Source: Cladobotryum mycophilum
Lineage: Eukaryota; Ascomycota; Sordariomycetes; Hypocreales; Hypocreaceae
Assembly (NCBI GenBank): GCA_036429605.1
Contig: CM071590.1
Coordinates: 62,001 to 126,000, forward strand
Direction of reading: 5' to 3'
Length of the DNA: 64,000 nucleotides
This document shows positions 33,970-48,402 of the stretch, in pieces. The position numbers and the translations under genes are program-made. The notes beneath the pieces are model-generated. The model was not told the origin of the DNA. It saw nothing but the letters and a program-made list of their open reading frames with translations, and did not search any database. How positions within the stretch are numbered: position 1 is the first letter of the stretch; each line of letters begins with the position of its first letter.

Positions 33970-35836
33970 TATAACGACCCGACGTACTTATATTATCCAT
34001 AGAACTGGACCTATTTTTAATAATACTTATATAAGCTATTAATTAGAAATATAATTATAGTAAAACCCTAGGTAATATAGTTAATTATAATTAGCTTAAT
34101 TAAGATTAAGTTAAGTATATTTAATAGCTTAAATAAGATTAATTTAAGTATATATAATAACTTAAATAAGATTAATTTAATCTATTATAATTATTAGATT
34201 ATTAGTTTATTTTTATTAGAATAAAACCTTATATTTATTTAAATTATAATAAACTTAATTATTATATATATTAATTTATATTTTTTTTATATTTAATTAA
34301 TTATTAATATAATTATTTATTATTAATAATCTAATACTTAAATTATAATATATTAAACTTATTACTTAACCCTACTTTAATTTATTATTAATATTAACTA
34401 TAATTTAAATTATTTTTATTAAAAAATACCTAAAATATTATATATTAATAATTTTTATTTAATAGATTACTATAACTCTAAGTAATATTAAGTATTATAA
34501 TTAATAAAAAATAATAATTATTTTAAATACTTATTTTAATATAATTAATTATATTATTTAATAAAGTTAAAAAAAGAATAAAGTATTTTTAATTATAAAT
34601 TAATAATTTAAAAATAAAATAAATAAAAAATAAAAAAAATATTAAAAAGATTCTTAGACTAAAAGACTTAAAATTATTTTTTAAAAAATCTAAAATAATA
34701 TTTTTTTAAGCTTTTATTATAGATTTAAATATTTATTATAATTATTACTTTTAATACTTTAAGAAGAATTATATAAGAATAGTTTATATATATATTTATA
34801 AAGAAGGATTTATTAAAGACTAGTTTAAATTTATTATAAGAAATTATTATAATAACTTAAAGAGTAAAAAGGATAAATAAATAAAATAAACTTTTAAAGA
34901 TTTTAATAAATTTATTAAAGAATTTAAGGAAATATTTAGAATTATTAATAAGAAAAGAGAAATAAAATAATTATTTTAAAACCTTTATTAAAAAGAATTA
35001 GTTTTAGATTATATTATTATATTTAAATAAATTATTTTAAAATTTGATTAGGATAATAAACTATTAATAGATTAATTTTATTAAAAATTTAAAAAAAATA
35101 TTAAAAATATACTTTTTAAGAAAGATTTATTAAATACTTTTATAAAATATATTAAAATAGTTATTAAAATTAATAATTAATAATATACTTATTATAGATA
35201 AAAATAAAAAAATAAAACTTATTAAAAACCTAAAAATAATTATATTATTAAAAATAATAATAATAAGTTAGGTTAAATAGACCTTAATATAATCTAAAAA
35301 AGAAAAAAGGTGAAATACTATAATTATAGTAAAATAGGATATTTCTCTAAGAATTATAAATCTTTTAGAAAAAATAAAAAAAGGTATATAAAAGTTAACC
35401 TTTAAGCTAAAAAAAAGATAAGTTAATATTATTATTAAATAATAATTAATTATAGACTATACCTTAATAAGCTAAATAATATATTTTAAAAATAAATATT
35501 TAATTTATTAGAGTTTAAAAAATAATATAAACTAATATCTAAAGTTTTTTTAATAAATTAATATACTTAAATAAGAATATAGTAAAAGAGGAAATTAATA
35601 AGATTTATTAAAAGGAATTTAATAATATTATTTAGTATTTATAAACTAATTATTAATATAAATATAATATTCTATAAAAATAATTATTAATTAAAAAACC
35701 TTTATTAATAATATTAATAGTTTATTTACTTAGAAAAGAAAATCCATAATAAAAGAAATCTTAGAATATTAAGGTAGTTTATAACATAATAAATTTTTAT
35801 AGGCTAATTATTAAAATATATATTATTAAAATTATA

Positions 35837-37702
35837 ATGTAATCCACAAGCGAGCAGACCATATAAGCGAGCGGACCACTTATTTAAATCAGAATAAAGC
35901 TACCTTCTTATAGCCCTTTTTTTTATACCTATATTAAAAAATATTAAGTAACTATTATATTAATAATAAAATAAGAAATATTCTTTTTATTTTATTATAT
36001 TTTTTTATAAGTTTATATATTATGGCCTGTTTTATTGCACTTACTATAACACGTAGCCTTTATACGAGACCCTTTTTGTTATTTTTTCTACCTATCTATG
36101 TATTTATATTTTTTTAATCTAATTAACCTATCCTTTTTTTAATAGTAAGAGTACCTTTAAGTTATATATGTGTTTTCTTTGCTTTATGGCGCTTGCTTAT
36201 GGTTTTATTTATTATACAAAGATCTTAGATTTTTATATATAAAAGCGTTATTTAATGTATTATTATTATTATTTTTTTATAAATTAATTAATTATATTTA
36301 ATATTATAGTTAAAGAATTATTTTACTAAATGATAATATAATTCTTTATATACTCTAATTATGAATTAGTCTTATGTATGTTTTTTAGTGTTTTTGAGAC
36401 CTAAGGCTATATAGGCCTAATTAGTATTTCTAGAGGTATTGATGTTTATAATTCTATATGAAGCTTTAAAAGAATACTTTATGGATTAAATGGTAATAGA
36501 CTAGATCCTAAAAAGCCTCCTTTAATATTCTTTTTATTGATTATAGTAAAGAACGCTATGCGAAAAGTATAAAGGAAGTTAAGCTTATTAATATATATAA
36601 TATATATATATATTAGCTTTTTAATTTGCCGACTATATATTTGCTTTAATAGCCTAAAACAACTAATATTTAATAGTTAAAGTAAATATAAGGAATAAGA
36701 AGGTATATAGACTATAATAATCTTATACTTCTTATAATAGAGCTTAAATATTATTAAGTGGTGGTTTTTATAGCTATTAAGGATAAGTATTTGATAAATC
36801 CTTTTTATATAAGAAATTATATAATAATTAAAATATTTAATCTAATCTAAGCTAACCTTATTAATAGTTTAGTTATTTTTTATTATTATAATATATTAAT
36901 TTACTAAAAGATTATACTTTTAATACTAATTTTTAAGATAATATTATATAATAAGAATAATAAGTAATAGTATTACTTAACCTATTGTATTAATGCCTTA
37001 GATTATAGTTACTTACTTCTGGTTATTAGACTAAAATAATTTAGCTTTTATAAAGCTTTTTAAAGTTATAATAACTATACTTAAAAAAATAATACCTATT
37101 ATAAAGCTAGTTTTATTAAAGTTATAAAGATTATTATTAAAGACCTTATATTTAGTTTTTATATTCTATATAAGAGTAAACTAATTATTAATAAGTTTTA
37201 GATCTTTATATTTAGCTTTTTAATAATTATATTTATAAACTTAATATATATAAAGCTTTAATTAATATTTAATAAAATTTAATACTTAATTTTTATTAAC
37301 TAATAGTATATTATATATATATAATAAATAATTAATTATTTCTTTAATACTAAATAATCTAGGTAAAAATAATTATATAAATAGATTAATTATATATTTA
37401 ATTATAGCCTTTTCTTCTAATTTTATAAGATTTATTAAATTAGTAATTGTATTATATTACGAAGATATATTAGTATAATATTAAAGAATTATTATATGAT
37501 TAATATTATAAATCTTAGCTATAGCTCTAAGACTTAAATTTAGGTTTTGTTTAAGAGCTTAAAGGGTAAGCAGTATTTTACTTTTATTTAAAGGTTTTAC
37601 TATAAGAGATTATAGAGGAATTTAATATATAGATGCAAAAGTAGATATTATTATGGAGGGTGGTCCGTTTGCTTGTGTGGTCCGTTCGCTTGTGGATTAC
37701 GT
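35837..37702 (-). mobile_element. Pogo-like DNA transposon, Y subfamily, nested
   Basis: 1,866 bp, flanked by TA (35835-35836, 37703-37704). The terminal repeats contain two 17-bp-spaced AAGCGAGCGGACCA-type motifs. The transposase remnant is on the minus strand with many stops. Confidence 0.9.
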
Positions 37703-39097
37703 TATTAAACTTATATATAAAAAATATTAAGAAATTAAGCTTATAGATTAATATTAATAAATATTTAAACTAATAGTAATTATATAAAAATACTCTATTA
37801 TAAAAATTACCTAAGAACTATTTAAATAAGGCTTTAATTTTCAAATTTATAAAAAAACCTAGAAGATTAATAAAAGTAATACAAGTTATAAAGTATATTA
37901 AACACTAAAAATAATATAATAATTTATGAAATTTATAATCTAAAAGTAAAAAACAAAGTTAATTACTTATAAAAAGACTATAAGATAATTATTAAGTAAG
38001 GTCTTTTAATTCTATAAACGGAAATTATTATAAATGACTTTATTTAATAATAAAACTATAAATTAAAGAATATTATCTTATTATATTAATAAATAATAAA
38101 ATAATAAATAATTATATATTTTTTAAAGCTATAAGTTATTTATAATTATTTTAGAAAAAGAAATTAAGATATAAATTATATTTATTTTATTATATTAAAA
38201 AAGAAACTTTTTTTATAATAAAAAATAAATTAATATAAAGATTAATTATCTTTTTATTAAAATTTAAAGGCATAAAAAGCTTATTTTCTATAACCTAATA
38301 AACCTTAATAAATATAATATAATTTTAGGATATTCTTAGTTATAGAATAATAATTTTCTTATTAATTAAAAAACTAGTTAATTTTATTAGAATAAAAGTA
38401 AAAACCTTAATTAAAAATAAATATAAAATATTAGATTTTATAAGGATTTACTAATAAAATAATAAACTTAAAAAAAAGAACCTTTAAATAAAATACTAAA
38501 AAAAAAACATAAAATATTTTATTTAATTAATTACGAAAAGAAATAAAACTTATATAAAAAAAGATTAAGAATAAAAAACTTATAGAATTATTATTTTTTT
38601 ATAAAAAATATTTAAAAAACTTAATAAGCTTTTAAAAAAAAGATTACTTTTAGATAAAAAAGAAAACCTTTATTAAAAGACTTAAAAATATCCTTAATAA
38701 ATATAAACGCTATAAGAAACTGTTCTAAAAAACCCTCAATACAGGGCTACTAGAATATAGCTAATAGGATTATAAGATTATCCTAAAAAATAAAATTAAC
38801 CTTACGTTTTATAAAATCTATAACCTTAATAAAAAAAGACTTATAGCACTTTAAGAATAAATTAATAAAATACTAGCTAAAAACTTTATTAAACTATTAA
38901 TATTAAAAACAGGGTATCCTATAATATTTATCCTAAAAAAATAAGAAACTATAATTAATTATAGACTACTAATAACTTAATAAAATTACACTTAAAAACC
39001 ATATTTTATTACTTTTAATTATAGAATTATAAGATTATCTTTAAGATAAAAAATAATTTATTATACTTAACTTAAAAAGAGTATATAATCTTATCTA

Positions 39098-40966
39098 ACG
39101 TATTCCATAAGCAAGTGTGCCACACAAGCGAGTATGCCACCCCTTATTACCTCGTGTAGAAAAAAACAAAATCAGCCTTTAATACTTTTTAATCTATATT
39201 AAATATCTAGTTATTATAATAGTATTAAAAAAATTAATTATATTTTTTATTTAATTATACTTTCTTATAGGTTTATATATTATAGCTAGTCTTACTATAC
39301 TTACTATAGCGTAAAGCCTTTGTATAAGCAGACCCTTTTTACCGCCCCTCCTATTTAATTTACTCATTTATATCCTTTTAATCTAATTAATTAATTCCTT
39401 TTTAAACAGTAAATATACCTTTAAGTTATATATAAGTCTTTTTTACTCTATAGCGTTTACTTAATACCTTATTTACTACACGAAGCTTAGAGATCTTTTT
39501 ATGTAAAAGTATTACTTAATGTATAATTACTATTATATTTTTTATAAATTAATTAATTATAGTTAATATTATAATTAAAAAGTTATTTTAATAAATAAAG
39601 ATATAATTCTTTATATACTTTGACTATAAGGTAGTCTTATATATGTTCTTTAGCGTTTTAGAGACCTAAGGCTATATAGGTTAAGGTAATGTTTTTAAAG
39701 GTGTTAATGTTTATAACTCTATATTAAGCATTAAAAGAATACTCTACGGATTAAATAATAATAGACTAGCTCTTTTAAAATCTTCTTTAATATTCTTTTT
39801 ATTAATTATAGTAAAAGATATCATATAAAAAGTATAAAAAAACTTAAGTTTATTAATATATATAATATATATATATATTAATTTTTTAATTTATTGATTA
39901 TATATTTACTTTAATAGCTTAAAGTAATTAATATTTAATAGCTAAAGGAGATATAAGGAATAAAAAGGTATATAGACTATAATAATCTTATACTTTTTAT
40001 AATAAAACTTAAATGCTATTGAATAATAGCTTTTATAGCTATTAAAGATAAGCATTTAATAAATCCCTTTTATACAAGAAGTTATATAATAATTAAAATA
40101 CTTAATCTAATCTAAGCTAATCTTATTAATAGTCTAACTATTTTTTATTATTATAATATACTAATTTACTAAAAGATTATACTTTTAATACTAATTCTTA
40201 AGATAATATTATATAATAAAAATAATAAATAATAGTATTACTTAACCTATTCTATTAATACCTTAGATTATAGTTACTTATTCCCGATTATTAGGCTAAG
40301 ATAATTTAGCTTTTGTATAGCCTTTTAAAGTTATAATTACTATACTTAAAAAGATAATAGCTATTATAAAGCTAGTTTTATTAAAGTTATAAAGATTATT
40401 ATTAAGGATCTTATATTTAGCCTTAATATTCTATATAAGCTTAAACCAAGTGTTAATAAGTATTAGGTTTTTATATTTAATTTTTTAATAATTATATTTA
40501 TAAGCCTAACGTATATAAAGCTTTAGTTAGCGTTTAATGAAGTTTAATGCCTAGTTTTTATTAACTAATAGTATATTATATATATATAGTAAATAATTAG
40601 CTATTTTTTTAATACTATATAATCTAGGAGGAAATAATCATGTAAATAGGTTAATTATATGTTTAAGTATAATCTTTTTTTTAATTCTATAAGATTTATT
40701 GAATTAGTTCTTATATTGTATTATAAAGGCTGTCTAGCGCGACGCTAACTTAAAGTTATATAATTAATGTTATAGATCTTTTCTATAGTTCTAAGACTTA
40801 AATCTAGGTCTTTTTTAAGAGCTTTAAGAGTTATAATAACTTTATTTTTATACGAAGATAATACTATTTAAGATTATTAAGGAGTTTAATATATTGTGAT
40901 AGAGGTAGATGTGGTGGTGGAGGGTGGCACACTCGTTTGTGTGGTATACTCGCTTATGGAATACGT
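39098..40966 (-). mobile_element. Pogo-like DNA transposon, X subfamily, nested
   Basis: 1,869 bp, flanked by TA (39096-39097, 40967-40968). The terminal repeats carry AAGCGAGTGTGCCAC-type motifs in tandem. The transposase remnant is on the minus strand, with its C-terminal zinc-knuckle end near the left terminus. Confidence 0.9.
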
Positions 40967-43479
40967 TATATAAAAAAAAAAATAATAGTTTTTTATATTA
41001 AGTTTAAATTATTTAAATATTTTATTATATTTTTTAGATTAATAAATACTTTTATAATATTCTAAAAAATAATTAATAATATACTAAAAAAATAATTTAA
41101 TATTTTTATAATAGTTTATTTTAATAATGTTTTAATTTTCTTAGATATGTTTAAAAAATTATTTTAATATATATTATATATAGTTAAATAAAGGCCTTAA
41201 AGTATAAGCTATATAGGTAAATCTAATTATTATTAGTATTTTAAAAACTATAAAAAGTAATTATATTAGATTTTATTATAAAGTTATTTATATTAATTAA
41301 ATCTACTATAAAGATTAAATATAATAGTATTTTTATAATTATTAATAAACTTATAAAATAGATTTCTTTTTATTATATTAAAAAGCTATAAATATAAAAG
41401 AATTTATATATATATTTTTATATATAATTATAAATATTTATTTTTTATTTAAAAGATTTATTTTAGACTAAGGATTAGTTTTTATATTTAAATTTTAATA
41501 AGAATTAACTAGATAATTAGATATTAATTATAAGCTTAATATAGCTTATTATCTATAAACTAATAAATAAATTAAATAAATTAATTAAACTATTAAAAAG
41601 TATTTATATTATTATATTAATTTTAAATAAATTAATTAAATAAAACTATTACTATTAATATAGATTGTTTATAATACTAATATATTAGAATCTATAAGCT
41701 TAAATCTTATATATATTAACTTTAATTATAATCTAAAAGTATATAAAACACCTAAAGATAAAATAATTATAAATAAAACTATAATTAAAGTAAATAAAAT
41801 AAAAAACTTATATTAAGCAATAAAAATATAAGTTATATTAGTTTATAAAAAAATAAAGAAATAAATAAATAAAAATAGATTAAAAAGACTAACTTTTAAG
41901 AAAAAAGATATAGTTTATTTATTTTATTATATATTAAATAAAAAAAACATAAATATTAAAATAATATAATTAAATAATAAATTAGATTTTAAAAAATTAA
42001 AACTTTATTTAATTAAAAAGATTATTTTAAATATTAATTATAAACTTTTATTATTAAAAAGAAAATATACTTAGTCTTTTATATTTTTTTACTTAAAAAA
42101 GTATTAATTAATAAAAATATTAAAAAACTATTTATAATTTTATAAAAATACTTTTAATAAAAGAAAAATATAAAATTGAATTAATCTTAGTTATATACTA
42201 TAAAAACAATAAATATTAATACTTAGTAAAATAAAAAAATTATATAGAAATAAAAAATATTTAAAAGCTTATTAAATATCTGGCCTACTCCTAGACGATT
42301 CTATAATAACTTTACTAGAATTTAGGCTTAAAAGATTAATAAGAAATAATTATTAATTAAGCTTAACTAATAGATTAACTATAAGATTAATTATAGGGTT
42401 AACTAAAAAAGTATTAAAAGTAGATTCTATTTTATAATATTTTTTTTAACTTATTAAAGGTATTTATCTTATATATAATTATATTTATTATTTTAGTATA
42501 TAATAATTTTTTTTATCTATTAATCTTTTATAATTTAACTATTATAATAATAAGATTCTATTTTATAGTCTTATATTAAAAAGTTAAATTATTTTTAGTA
42601 TAAATAATATAATTATTTAAAAAATATTAAAATATATTAAAAAAAACATTTATTTTTACGTAAAAGTATTATTATTACTAATATTATACCTAGTATAATA
42701 CTTTTTAATATAGGTTTTATAATAAGTCTTATTTTTAATAATAATATATTTTTATTTATTAATAATATAAAAAAATAAAAAAAATATCTTAAAACTAATT
42801 AATATAATAAATCTTACAAGATTCTAAATATTTCTTTTTTTAAACAGAATTAATTATTTTTATTACTTATTTTAATATTATAAAACTAAAAAAAATAAAA
42901 CTTATAAAAAAAATAAGCTTAAGAAAAAAAAAGAAAAGTATAGATATTTATATAAGAACTAATAGGTTTTAAGGATAAGATTATAAAAAAAATAATATAT
43001 AATAATCTAATATATTTATATTATTTATAAAACTAGACTTACTTTTAATAATATTTATATAAGCTATTAATTAAAAATATAATTATAGTAAAACCTTAGG
43101 TAATATAATTAATTATAATTAGCTTAAATAAAATTAATTTAAGTATATTTAATAGCTTAAATAAAATTAATTTAAGTATACGCAATAGTTTAAATAGAAT
43201 TAATTTAATTTATTATAATTATTAAATTATTAGTTTACTTTTATTAAAATAGAATTTTATATTAATTTAAAGTATAATAAACTTAATTATTATATATACT
43301 AGCCTATATCTTTTTCTTATATATTTAATTAATTATTAATATAATTATTTATTATTAATAACCTAATACTTAAACTATAATATATTAAACCTATTGCTTA
43401 ACCTTGCCCTAATCTATTGCTAATATTAATTATAATCCAGGTTATTCTTATTAAGAAACGCCCGGAATATTATACTTTT

Positions 43480-44507
43480 TAATATAATAAAAAATAAACC
43501 TATTTTATAAGTTTATTAATAACTATAAGAATATTATTATATTTAATCTTTATAATAAGTTCAATTAATAGAAATAGCTATATAATAAAATCTAATATAA
43601 TTACTTTTTATAATTTCTAAGATATTAATAATAATTAAATTTATTTATATAATTTATACTTTAAAACTTTTATTTAATTATATATAATATATATTAAAAT
43701 AATCTTTTAAATATATTATTTTATTTTATAAAAACTAAAGTTTTATTTAACTTATTTGAATATCTTTTATATTCTTTTATATCTATATAAAAAATATTAA
43801 TAGATTTCGTTAATAAGGTTTTCTTAAAATTCTAAAAGAATCTAAGCTTTATTTTTATATTATTATATATTTTTATTATTTATAATAAATCTGTTAATAG
43901 ATTTATTTTTTTCTTAGATTTTATAATATTCTTTAACATAATAAATTAAATAGTATTATTCTTAATTTAAAATATAGTATTTAATATATATAATATATAA
44001 TATTCTTTTAGAATAACATTTAAGATTCATTTTATTATAATTATTTTATTTTAATTATAGTTTATTTATTTATTTAAAATATTAATTTTATTATTTTTTA
44101 ACTCTTTTTAGTAAATAAAAATATAATTAGATTTTAATTAATATTTAATATATTTAATTTATTATTTATTAAACTATTAAATTATAGTAAAATAAAGAAT
44201 ATTATTATAATCTATATAAATTTTAATTTTATATTTATTTTTAAAAGAATAATATTTTTATTATTTAAAAACTAAAATAATCATTAAAAGATTTTTATTA
44301 TAAATAAAATAATTTAATTTAGTATTATATAAGGCTTATAAATAAAATATAATTAGTTATAGTTTATTATTTTTATTTTATTATTTAAGTTAAACTTTTA
44401 ATTTAAAATTAAAAAGGTTTATTTTAAATTATATTTTATTTTTAAGTTAAATATTATAAGTATTAGATTTTTTATAATTAAAGCTTTAATTTATTTAAAA
44501 GCTTATT
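43480..44507 (-). mobile_element. Continuation of inverted Ty3/gypsy copy
   Basis: Minus-strand internal sequence continuing from 33964, cut at 44508 by another LTR. It matches RNase H/integrase-side sequence of other copies. Confidence 0.7.
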
Positions 44508-47500
44508 TATGATAACCCGACGCACTTATATTATTCATAGAACTAGACCCACTTTTAATAATATTTATACAAGCTATTAATTAAAAATATAATTATAATA
44601 AAACCTTAGGTAATATAACTAATTATAATTAGCTTAAATAAGATTAATTTAAGTATATTTAATAGTTTAAATAAAATTAATTTAAATATATATAATAGCT
44701 TAAATAGAATTAACTTAATCTATTATAACTATTAGATTATTAATTTATTTTTATTAAAATAAAATTTTATATTTATTTAAATTATAATAAATCTAACTAT
44801 TATATATATTAATTTATATTTTTTTATATATTTAGTTAATTATTAATATAATTATTTACTATTAGTAATTTAATACTTAAATTATAATATATTAAACCTA
44901 TTATATAATTTTATTTTAATCTATTATTAATATTAATTATAATTTAAGTTATTTTTATTAAAAAACGCTTAAAATATTATATATTAATAATTTTTATTTA
45001 ATAGATTATTATAACTTTAAGTAATATTAAGTATTATAATTAATAAAAAATAATAATTACCTTAAGTATTTACTTTAGTATAATTAATTATATTATTTAA
45101 TAAAATTAAAAAAATATAATATTTTTAATTATAAATTAATAATTTAAGAAAAAAATAAATAAAAAATAAGAAAAAGATATTAAAGAGATTCTTAGATTAA
45201 AAGACCTAGAACTATTTTTTAAAAAACCTAGAATAATATTTTTTAGGCTTTTATTATAGACTTAAAAACTTATAACTATTATTTTTAATATTTTAAAAAA
45301 AATTATATAAAAGTAATTTATATATATACTTATATAAAAGGACTTATTAAAGAATAGTTTAAAGTTATTATAAAAAACAATTATAATAATCTAAAAAGTA
45401 AAAAGGTAAAATTTATTAAAAACCTAAAAATAATTATATTATTAAAAATAATAATAATAAGCTAGGTTAAATAAACCTTAATATAATCTAAAAGAGAGAA
45501 AAGGTGAAATATTATAATTATAATAAAATAGAAATATTCCTTTAAGGACTATAAATCTTTTAGAAAAAATAAAAAAAAGGTATATAAAAGTTAGCCCTTA
45601 AACTAGAAAAAAAAACAAGTTAATACTATTATTAAATAATAATTAATTATAGACTATACTTTAATAAATTAAATAATATATTTTAAAAATAAATGTTTAA
45701 TTTATTAGAGTTTAAAAGATAATATAAACTAATACCTAAAGCCTTTTTAATAAGTTAATATACTTAAATAAGAATATAGTAAAAGAAAAAACTAATAAGA
45801 TTTATTAAAAGAAATTTAATAATATTATTTAATATTTATAAACTAATTATTAGTATAAATATAATATTTTATAAAAATAATTACTAATTAAAAAACCTTT
45901 ATTAATAATATTAATAGTTTATTTACTTAAAAAAAAACCTATAATAAGAAAATCCTAGAATACTAAGATAATCTATAATATAATAAATCTTTATAGGTTA
46001 ATTACTAAAATATATATTATTAAGATTATATTAAATTTATATATAAAAAATATTAAAAAGCTAATTTTATAAACTAATATTAATAAATATTTAAACTAGT
46101 AATAATTATATAAGAATACCTTATTATAAAAATTATTTAAGAATTATTTAAATAAGACTTTAATTTTTAAATTTATAAAAAAAACCTAAAAGATTAATAA
46201 AAGTAATATAAGCTATAAAGTATACTAGATGTTAAAAATAATATAATAACTTATAAAGTTTATAACCTAAAAGTAAAAAATAAGATTAATTATTTATAAA
46301 AGGGCTATAGGATAATTATTGAGTAAGGTCTTTTAACTTTATAAATAGAAGCTATTATAAATAGCTTTGCCTAATAATAGAATTATAAATTAAAAAATAT
46401 TATTTTATTATATTAATAAATAATAAAGTAATAGATAACTATATATCCTTTAAAGTTATAAATTATTTATAATTATTTTAAAAAAAACTAAGATATAAGT
46501 TATATTTATTTTATTATATTAAAAAAGGAACCTTTTTTTATAATAAAGAATAGATTAATATAAAAACTAATTATCTTTTTATTAAAATCTAAAAATATAA
46601 AAAGTTTATTTTTTATAACTTAATAAATTTTAATAAATATAATATAATTTTAGAATATCCTTAACTATAAGATAATAATTCTTTTATTAATTAAAGAACT
46701 AGTTAATTTTACTAGGATAAAAATAAAAGCTTTAATTAGAAATAAATACAAAATATGAGATTTTATAAGAATTTAATAGTAAAATAATAGACTTAAAAAA
46801 AAGAACCTTTAAGTAAAATATTAAAAAAAAATATAAGATACTTTACCTAACTAATTACTAAAAGAAATAAGATTTATATAAGAAAAAGATTAAGAATAAA
46901 AAACCTATAAAACTATTGTTTTTTTATAAAGAATATTTAAAAAACTTAATAAGCTTTTAAAAAAAAGATTACCCTTAGACAAAAAGAAAAAAACCCTTAT
47001 TAAAAGATTTAAAAATATTTTTAATAAATATAAATATTATAAGAAACTATTTTAAGAAACCTTTAATATAGGGCTATTAGAATATAGCTAATAGGATTAT
47101 AAGATTGTCCTAAAAGACAGAACTAATCTTATATTCTATAAGATCTATAACCTTAATAAAAAAACTTATAATACTTTAAAAATAGATTAATAAGATATTA
47201 GCTAAAGGATTTATTAGACTATTAATATTAGAAATAGAATATTTTATAATATTTGTTTTAAAAAAGAATAGGAAACTATAGTTAATTATAGATTATTAAT
47301 AACTTAATAAAATTATACTTAAAGACTATATTTTATTATTTTTAATTATAGAATTATAAGACTGTTTTTAAAGTAAAAAATAATTTATTATATTTAATTT
47401 AAAAAGAGTATATAACTTTATTTATATAAAGGAAAAAAACAAATAGATAATAGCTTTTTGTACTAAGTTTAGGTTATTTAAATACCTTATTATACTTTTT

Positions 47501-48400
47501 AAATTAATAAACACTCTTATAATGTTTTAAAGAATAATTAATAATATACTTAAAGAATACCTTAATATCTTTATAATAGTCTATCTTAATAATATTCTAA
47601 TCTTTTTAAACATATTTAAAAAACATAAGTAATATATATATTAAATATTTACTAAATTCTAGAAAATAAAGCTTTTAGTCGAATTAGAAAAATATAAATT
47701 CTATATTTAATAGGTTATTTTTCTTAAATATATTATTATATTAAATAAAATATATATAGATTTTATTAAAATTAAAATAATATAAAACTAATTTAAGTTA
47801 AATACTATTAAAAAAGTTTAAAGCTTTTTAGGCTTTATTAATTATTATTAATACTTTATAAGAAATTATAATAAGATTATATGTTTACTTTATGAGTTAA
47901 TTAAGAAAGATTAAGTATTTAAGTAAATAGAGAAAATATAATAGGTCTTTAAACAAATTAAGGCCCTGATTATAGAAAATCCAGTATTTATAATATTTGA
48001 TTTAGAAAAAAAGTAGAGCTTGAAACAGACTCCTCTAATTTTAGATTAAGAGCTTAACTTGGACAACAAGAACCTATAATAGTATAAAAATAAAGTCTGG
48101 ATTCCTTTAGAACTTTAAGAAAGTCTTATTAGAAAAATCTACTAATACCTTTTATATAAATATAAAGGAATATAAAAAATACTTAAGTAAATTAAATAAA
48201 ACTTTAATTTTCACGAAGCAAAGCAATATATTTAGAAAATTATCTTAATATATACTATATATAGCTAAGTAAAGGCCTTAAAGTATAAGCCATATAAGCA
48301 AATCTAACTATTACTAATATTTTAAAAACTATAAAAAATAATTATATTAGACTTTATTATAAAATTACTTATATTAATTAAACCTATTATAAAAATTAAA
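44508..48400 (+). mobile_element. Truncated Ty3/gypsy copy
   Basis: The LTR is 44508-44981 (TATGATAACCCGAC start). The internal region runs to about 48,400 with a gag deletion (join about 45,410) and an RNase H/integrase deletion (join about 48,065). The zinc-knuckle remnant is at about 45,510 and the RT box (YLNN) at about 47,580. The 3' part is missing; a pogo-like element sits at its right end. Confidence 0.8.
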
Positions 48401-48402
48401 TA

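Larger units (their letters stand above)
33970..43474 (+). mobile_element. Second near-complete Ty3/gypsy copy carrying two nested DNA transposons
   Basis: LTRs are 33970-34442 and 42998-43474, with an exact 5-bp duplication CTTTT at 33965-33969 and 43475-43479. The internal region is interrupted by pogo-like elements at 35837-37702 and 39098-40966, both at TA sites. Without them it is about 5.77 kb. It lacks about 1.1 kb between RT and integrase relative to the complete copy (join about 41,155). The zinc knuckle (about 35,320) and the RT box (YFNN, about 41,115) show the same RIP-type replacements. Confidence 0.9.
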
